From assembly GCA_021647685.1 (NCBI GenBank), contig JAKIUH010000178.1, forward strand, positions 1 through 8,493: 8,493 bases of DNA, read 5' to 3'. This DNA is from Bacteroidales bacterium. Its GTDB lineage: Bacteria > Bacteroidota > Bacteroidia > Bacteroidales > NBLH01. Shown here one piece after another: positions 6,818-8,493 of the stretch (positions are counted from its first letter, which is position 1; each line of letters opens with the position of its first letter). The notes under the pieces are model-generated. The model ran no database searches and was not told where the DNA came from. It was given only the letters and a program-made list of their open reading frames with translations. Made by a program: the position numbers and the translations under genes.

Positions 6818-7102
6818 ATGGCTGCCGATAATAAAAAAACTGTTCTTATAATGAAAGAAAAAAGAACAGTTTCACAAGAAGTGAAAAATCAATTAAAGTT
6901 TTTTACGCAAACTAAAAAGAAAATATTAAAAGAATTAAAAGAAAAAGAAATGACAGTACCCGAGCTTTCAAAAGCTATTGAAATGTCTGAAACTGAAACT
7001 TTGTATTATTTAATGTCTTTATTGAAATATGGTTTTGTTGAAACCGGAGAGATTGATGATATGGACGAGTATTTTTATTATAAATTAAAAAACAATGGCT
7101 AA
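6818..7102 (+). CDS. Small winged helix-turn-helix protein within the operon
   Basis: A 94-residue basic protein. After a charged N-terminus, residues about 33-90 read as a winged-helix domain: a first helix KKILKELKEK, a turn-helix pair MTVPELSKAIEMSETETLYYLMSLLKYG, and a wing-like hairpin VETGEIDDMDEYFYYKL, as in MarR/ArsR-type regulators. No cysteines and no ligand pocket are recognisable. It sits between the HdrA-like and QmoC-like genes and overlaps the latter by 8 bases, so it is translated together with the complex. It may be a local transcription factor, but the fold also serves for protein-protein contact and its position inside the operon leaves an accessory or assembly role open. 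I do not recognise it as a named family. Confidence 0.72.
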   Translation: MAADNKKTVLIMKEKRTVSQEVKNQLKFFTQTKKKILKELKEKEMTVPELSKAIEMSETETLYYLMSLLKYGFVETGEIDDMDEYFYYKLKNNG

Positions 7103-8144
7103 GATAAATCCAGATTTTAAAGATGAATTAAAAAAATACGGGACATTTGATATGAATGCATGTTATAATTGCGGACATTGCACTGCTGTTTGTTCGCTTT
7201 CAACACAAGAAGATTCTTTCCCGCGTGAAATGGTACGTTTTAGTGTGCTTGGTTTAGAGGAGAATATTAAAACATCATTAAAACCATGGTTGTGTTATTA
7301 CTGTGGCGAATGTAGTGAAACTTGTCCGCGACAGGCATTCCCCGGTGAATTAATGATGACGCTCAGGCGTTGGCTTACGGCAAAATATGATTGGACAGGA
7401 CTTTCCGGCTTACTTTATAAATCATTGTCTGTGAGTATTGCGTTTTTTGTATTGCTAATATTCGGGGTTTATTATTTTGCATATTATCAACAATTCAATA
7501 CAGAGAAAATAATGCATATGGGACATTACTTTGAAATGTTTGCAATTATTGGAGTATTTAGTTTTATTATTTTACCCAATATTTTTCGTATGTGGTATTT
7601 TACAATTTATAAAGCCGGATATAAAGTAAAATTTAAAACTTATCTAAACCAATTTATCGAATTAATCGTCCATATGTTTACACAAAAGAGAGCATTAGGC
7701 TGTGATGATAACCAGGTACGTTGGTTTGAGCATTTGATTTTAGTAATTGGCTATTTATCCTTGCTTTTCACAACTGTTATTTTGGATTGGTTTGGTACCG
7801 ATAATCAATTTATTATCGTCCTTGGTTATGTTGAAAGTGCAGTAATTTTTATAGTTACTTTAATATTCATGCTTGAGCGTACCAAAAAAACTTCAGAACT
7901 TGCAAGTCATTCTCATCCCAGTGATTGGTTTTTTGTAATTTGGCTGTTTTTATTGGGGGCTACCGCTTTTGTCGTACGAATATTTATCGATGCTGATTTA
8001 ATAAATCAAAATTTATGGTTGTATCTTGTTCATTTAACCGTTTTGGTTCAATGGGCACTAATAATTGTACCTTTTGGTAAATGGACTCATTTTCTTTATC
8101 GCTCGTTTGCAATGTATTTTGATGCATTAAAAAAAACAAAATAA
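7095..8144 (+). CDS. qmoC: QmoC-like: HdrC iron-sulfur domain fused to membrane cytochrome b-like domain
   Basis: A 349-residue protein with a soluble N-terminal HdrC-like part and a membrane C-terminal part, the architecture of QmoC. The N-terminal part has two four-cysteine motifs: C23, C26, C29, C33 (CYNCGHCTAVC) and C67, C70, C73, C77 (CYYCGECSETCP), for two [4Fe-4S] clusters. About six hydrophobic segments follow (near 108-130, 145-168, 212-232, 240-261, 277-297, 307-327), as in NarI/HdrE-type diheme cytochrome b. Candidate haem-ligand histidines are H141, H144, H193, H213, H313 and H332. It should anchor the flavoproteins to the membrane and exchange electrons with menaquinone. It is the last gene of the operon and its ATG overlaps the preceding gene by 8 bases. 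No HdrB-type CCG domain is present in it or elsewhere in the window. Confidence 0.9.
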   Translation: MAKINPDFKDELKKYGTFDMNACYNCGHCTAVCSLSTQEDSFPREMVRFSVLGLEENIKTSLKPWLCYYCGECSETCPRQAFPGELMMTLRRWLTAKYDWTGLSGLLYKSLSVSIAFFVLLIFGVYYFAYYQQFNTEKIMHMGHYFEMFAIIGVFSFIILPNIFRMWYFTIYKAGYKVKFKTYLNQFIELIVHMFTQKRALGCDDNQVRWFEHLILVIGYLSLLFTTVILDWFGTDNQFIIVLGYVESAVIFIVTLIFMLERTKKTSELASHSHPSDWFFVIWLFLLGATAFVVRIFIDADLINQNLWLYLVHLTVLVQWALIIVPFGKWTHFLYRSFAMYFDALKKTK

Positions 8145-8161
8145 GTATCTTATTTTCTGAT

Positions 8162-8196
8162 AAAGAGTCGGTTCGTAAATGAATCGGCTCTTTTTT
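8162..8196 (+). terminator. Intrinsic terminator of the operon
   Basis: A 13-base-pair stem (8162-8174 with 8181-8193), including two G-U wobbles, and a 6-base loop GTAAAT. The right arm runs into six T residues (8191-8196). It starts 18 bases after the stop codon of the QmoC-like gene. The reverse direction lacks an equivalent T run, so it acts mainly on plus-strand transcripts. Confidence 0.88.
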
Positions 8197-8493
8197 ATTG
8201 TACGTGTGCAAAATTAAAACCGCAAATTCTAAAAAGACTTATTATTATGCGAGAAATAAATAGGGTTTCTATTCATTAATTTGTATTAAAATAGTACTAT
8301 TGTTTCTGCCTAAAAATCTAAAATGAAGTCGTTATGAAGTTTTGAAAGTTTGTCAGCCTACCGGCTGATGTGCGTTAATATTGATAAGCGCAGTGAAAAA
8401 TTTTGAAGCGTAGCTACCCCTACGGTGATAAATTTTGAAACGAGCATTGTCAATAGTGGCGTGCAATTCAAAACTGTAATAGATTTTCAATTT
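8197..8493. other. Gene-poor tail with hairpins and TTTTGAA repeats
   Basis: No convincing gene is seen here. Structure is concentrated in 8340-8493: the word TTTTGAA occurs at 8340-8346, 8401-8407 and 8433-8439, and inverted as TTCAAAA at 8467-8473. Two hairpins lie between them, TCAGCC-tacc-GGCTGA (8353-8368) and CGTAG-ctaccc-CTACG (8409-8424). On the minus strand a frame is open from the right edge to a TGA at 8355-8353 (46 codons, containing NARFKIYHRRGSYASKFF). It could be the end of a gene entering from the right, or a chance frame in a dispersed intergenic repeat. The local base composition is richer in G+C than 8210-8330. Confidence 0.45.

Overview
The window looks like a piece of a low-GC Bacteroidetes (Bacteroidota) chromosome, probably from an anaerobic or microaerobic lineage. 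The evidence is the strong A+T bias, gene starts without Shine-Dalgarno sequences but with A/T-rich leaders, and a Bacteroidetes-type promoter (TTG, about 20 bases, then TAnnTTTG) upstream of the main operon. The species cannot be named from this sequence alone.

Layout. Bases 1-1509 hold the 3' part of an apolipoprotein N-acyltransferase gene (lnt) that begins upstream of the window. It converges, with 13 bases between stop codons, on a minus-strand Crp/Fnr-family regulator (1523-2203). The 154-base divergent region 2204-2357 carries promoter elements for both directions, an array of GTGA-type half-sites and a second palindrome. From 2358 to 8144 a seven-gene plus-strand operon follows: DsrE-like protein, TusA-like sulfur carrier, MvhD-like iron-sulfur protein, QmoA-like flavoprotein, full-length HdrA-like flavoprotein, small winged-helix protein, and QmoC-like protein (HdrC fused to a membrane cytochrome-b-like domain). 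A strong intrinsic terminator lies at 8162-8196. The last 300 bases contain no convincing gene but have hairpins, repeated TTTTGAA words and a short minus-strand open frame running off the edge.

How the genes may work together (inference from families). TusA and DsrE are sulfur-relay proteins that carry persulfide sulfur. The two HdrA-like proteins, the MvhD-like protein and the QmoC-like protein together match the QmoABC complex of sulfate reducers, with the MvhD domain of QmoB as a separate gene. The complex would pass electrons between a soluble, probably sulfur-linked, donor or acceptor and menaquinone in the membrane. No HdrB, AprAB, Sat or DsrAB is in the window, so the substrate is open. 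The divergent Crp/Fnr regulator, with N-terminal cysteines and matching operator-like sites between the two transcription units, is the obvious candidate controller.

The most notable anomaly is in the HdrA-like gene. Its frame is open and conserved from 4865 to 6796 except for one in-frame TGA at 5609-5611. This is either a point nonsense mutation, a sequence error, or recoding. The TGA falls where a cysteine of a ferredoxin motif would be expected, and HdrA is a known selenoprotein in some methanogens, but I see no convincing SECIS hairpin after it.
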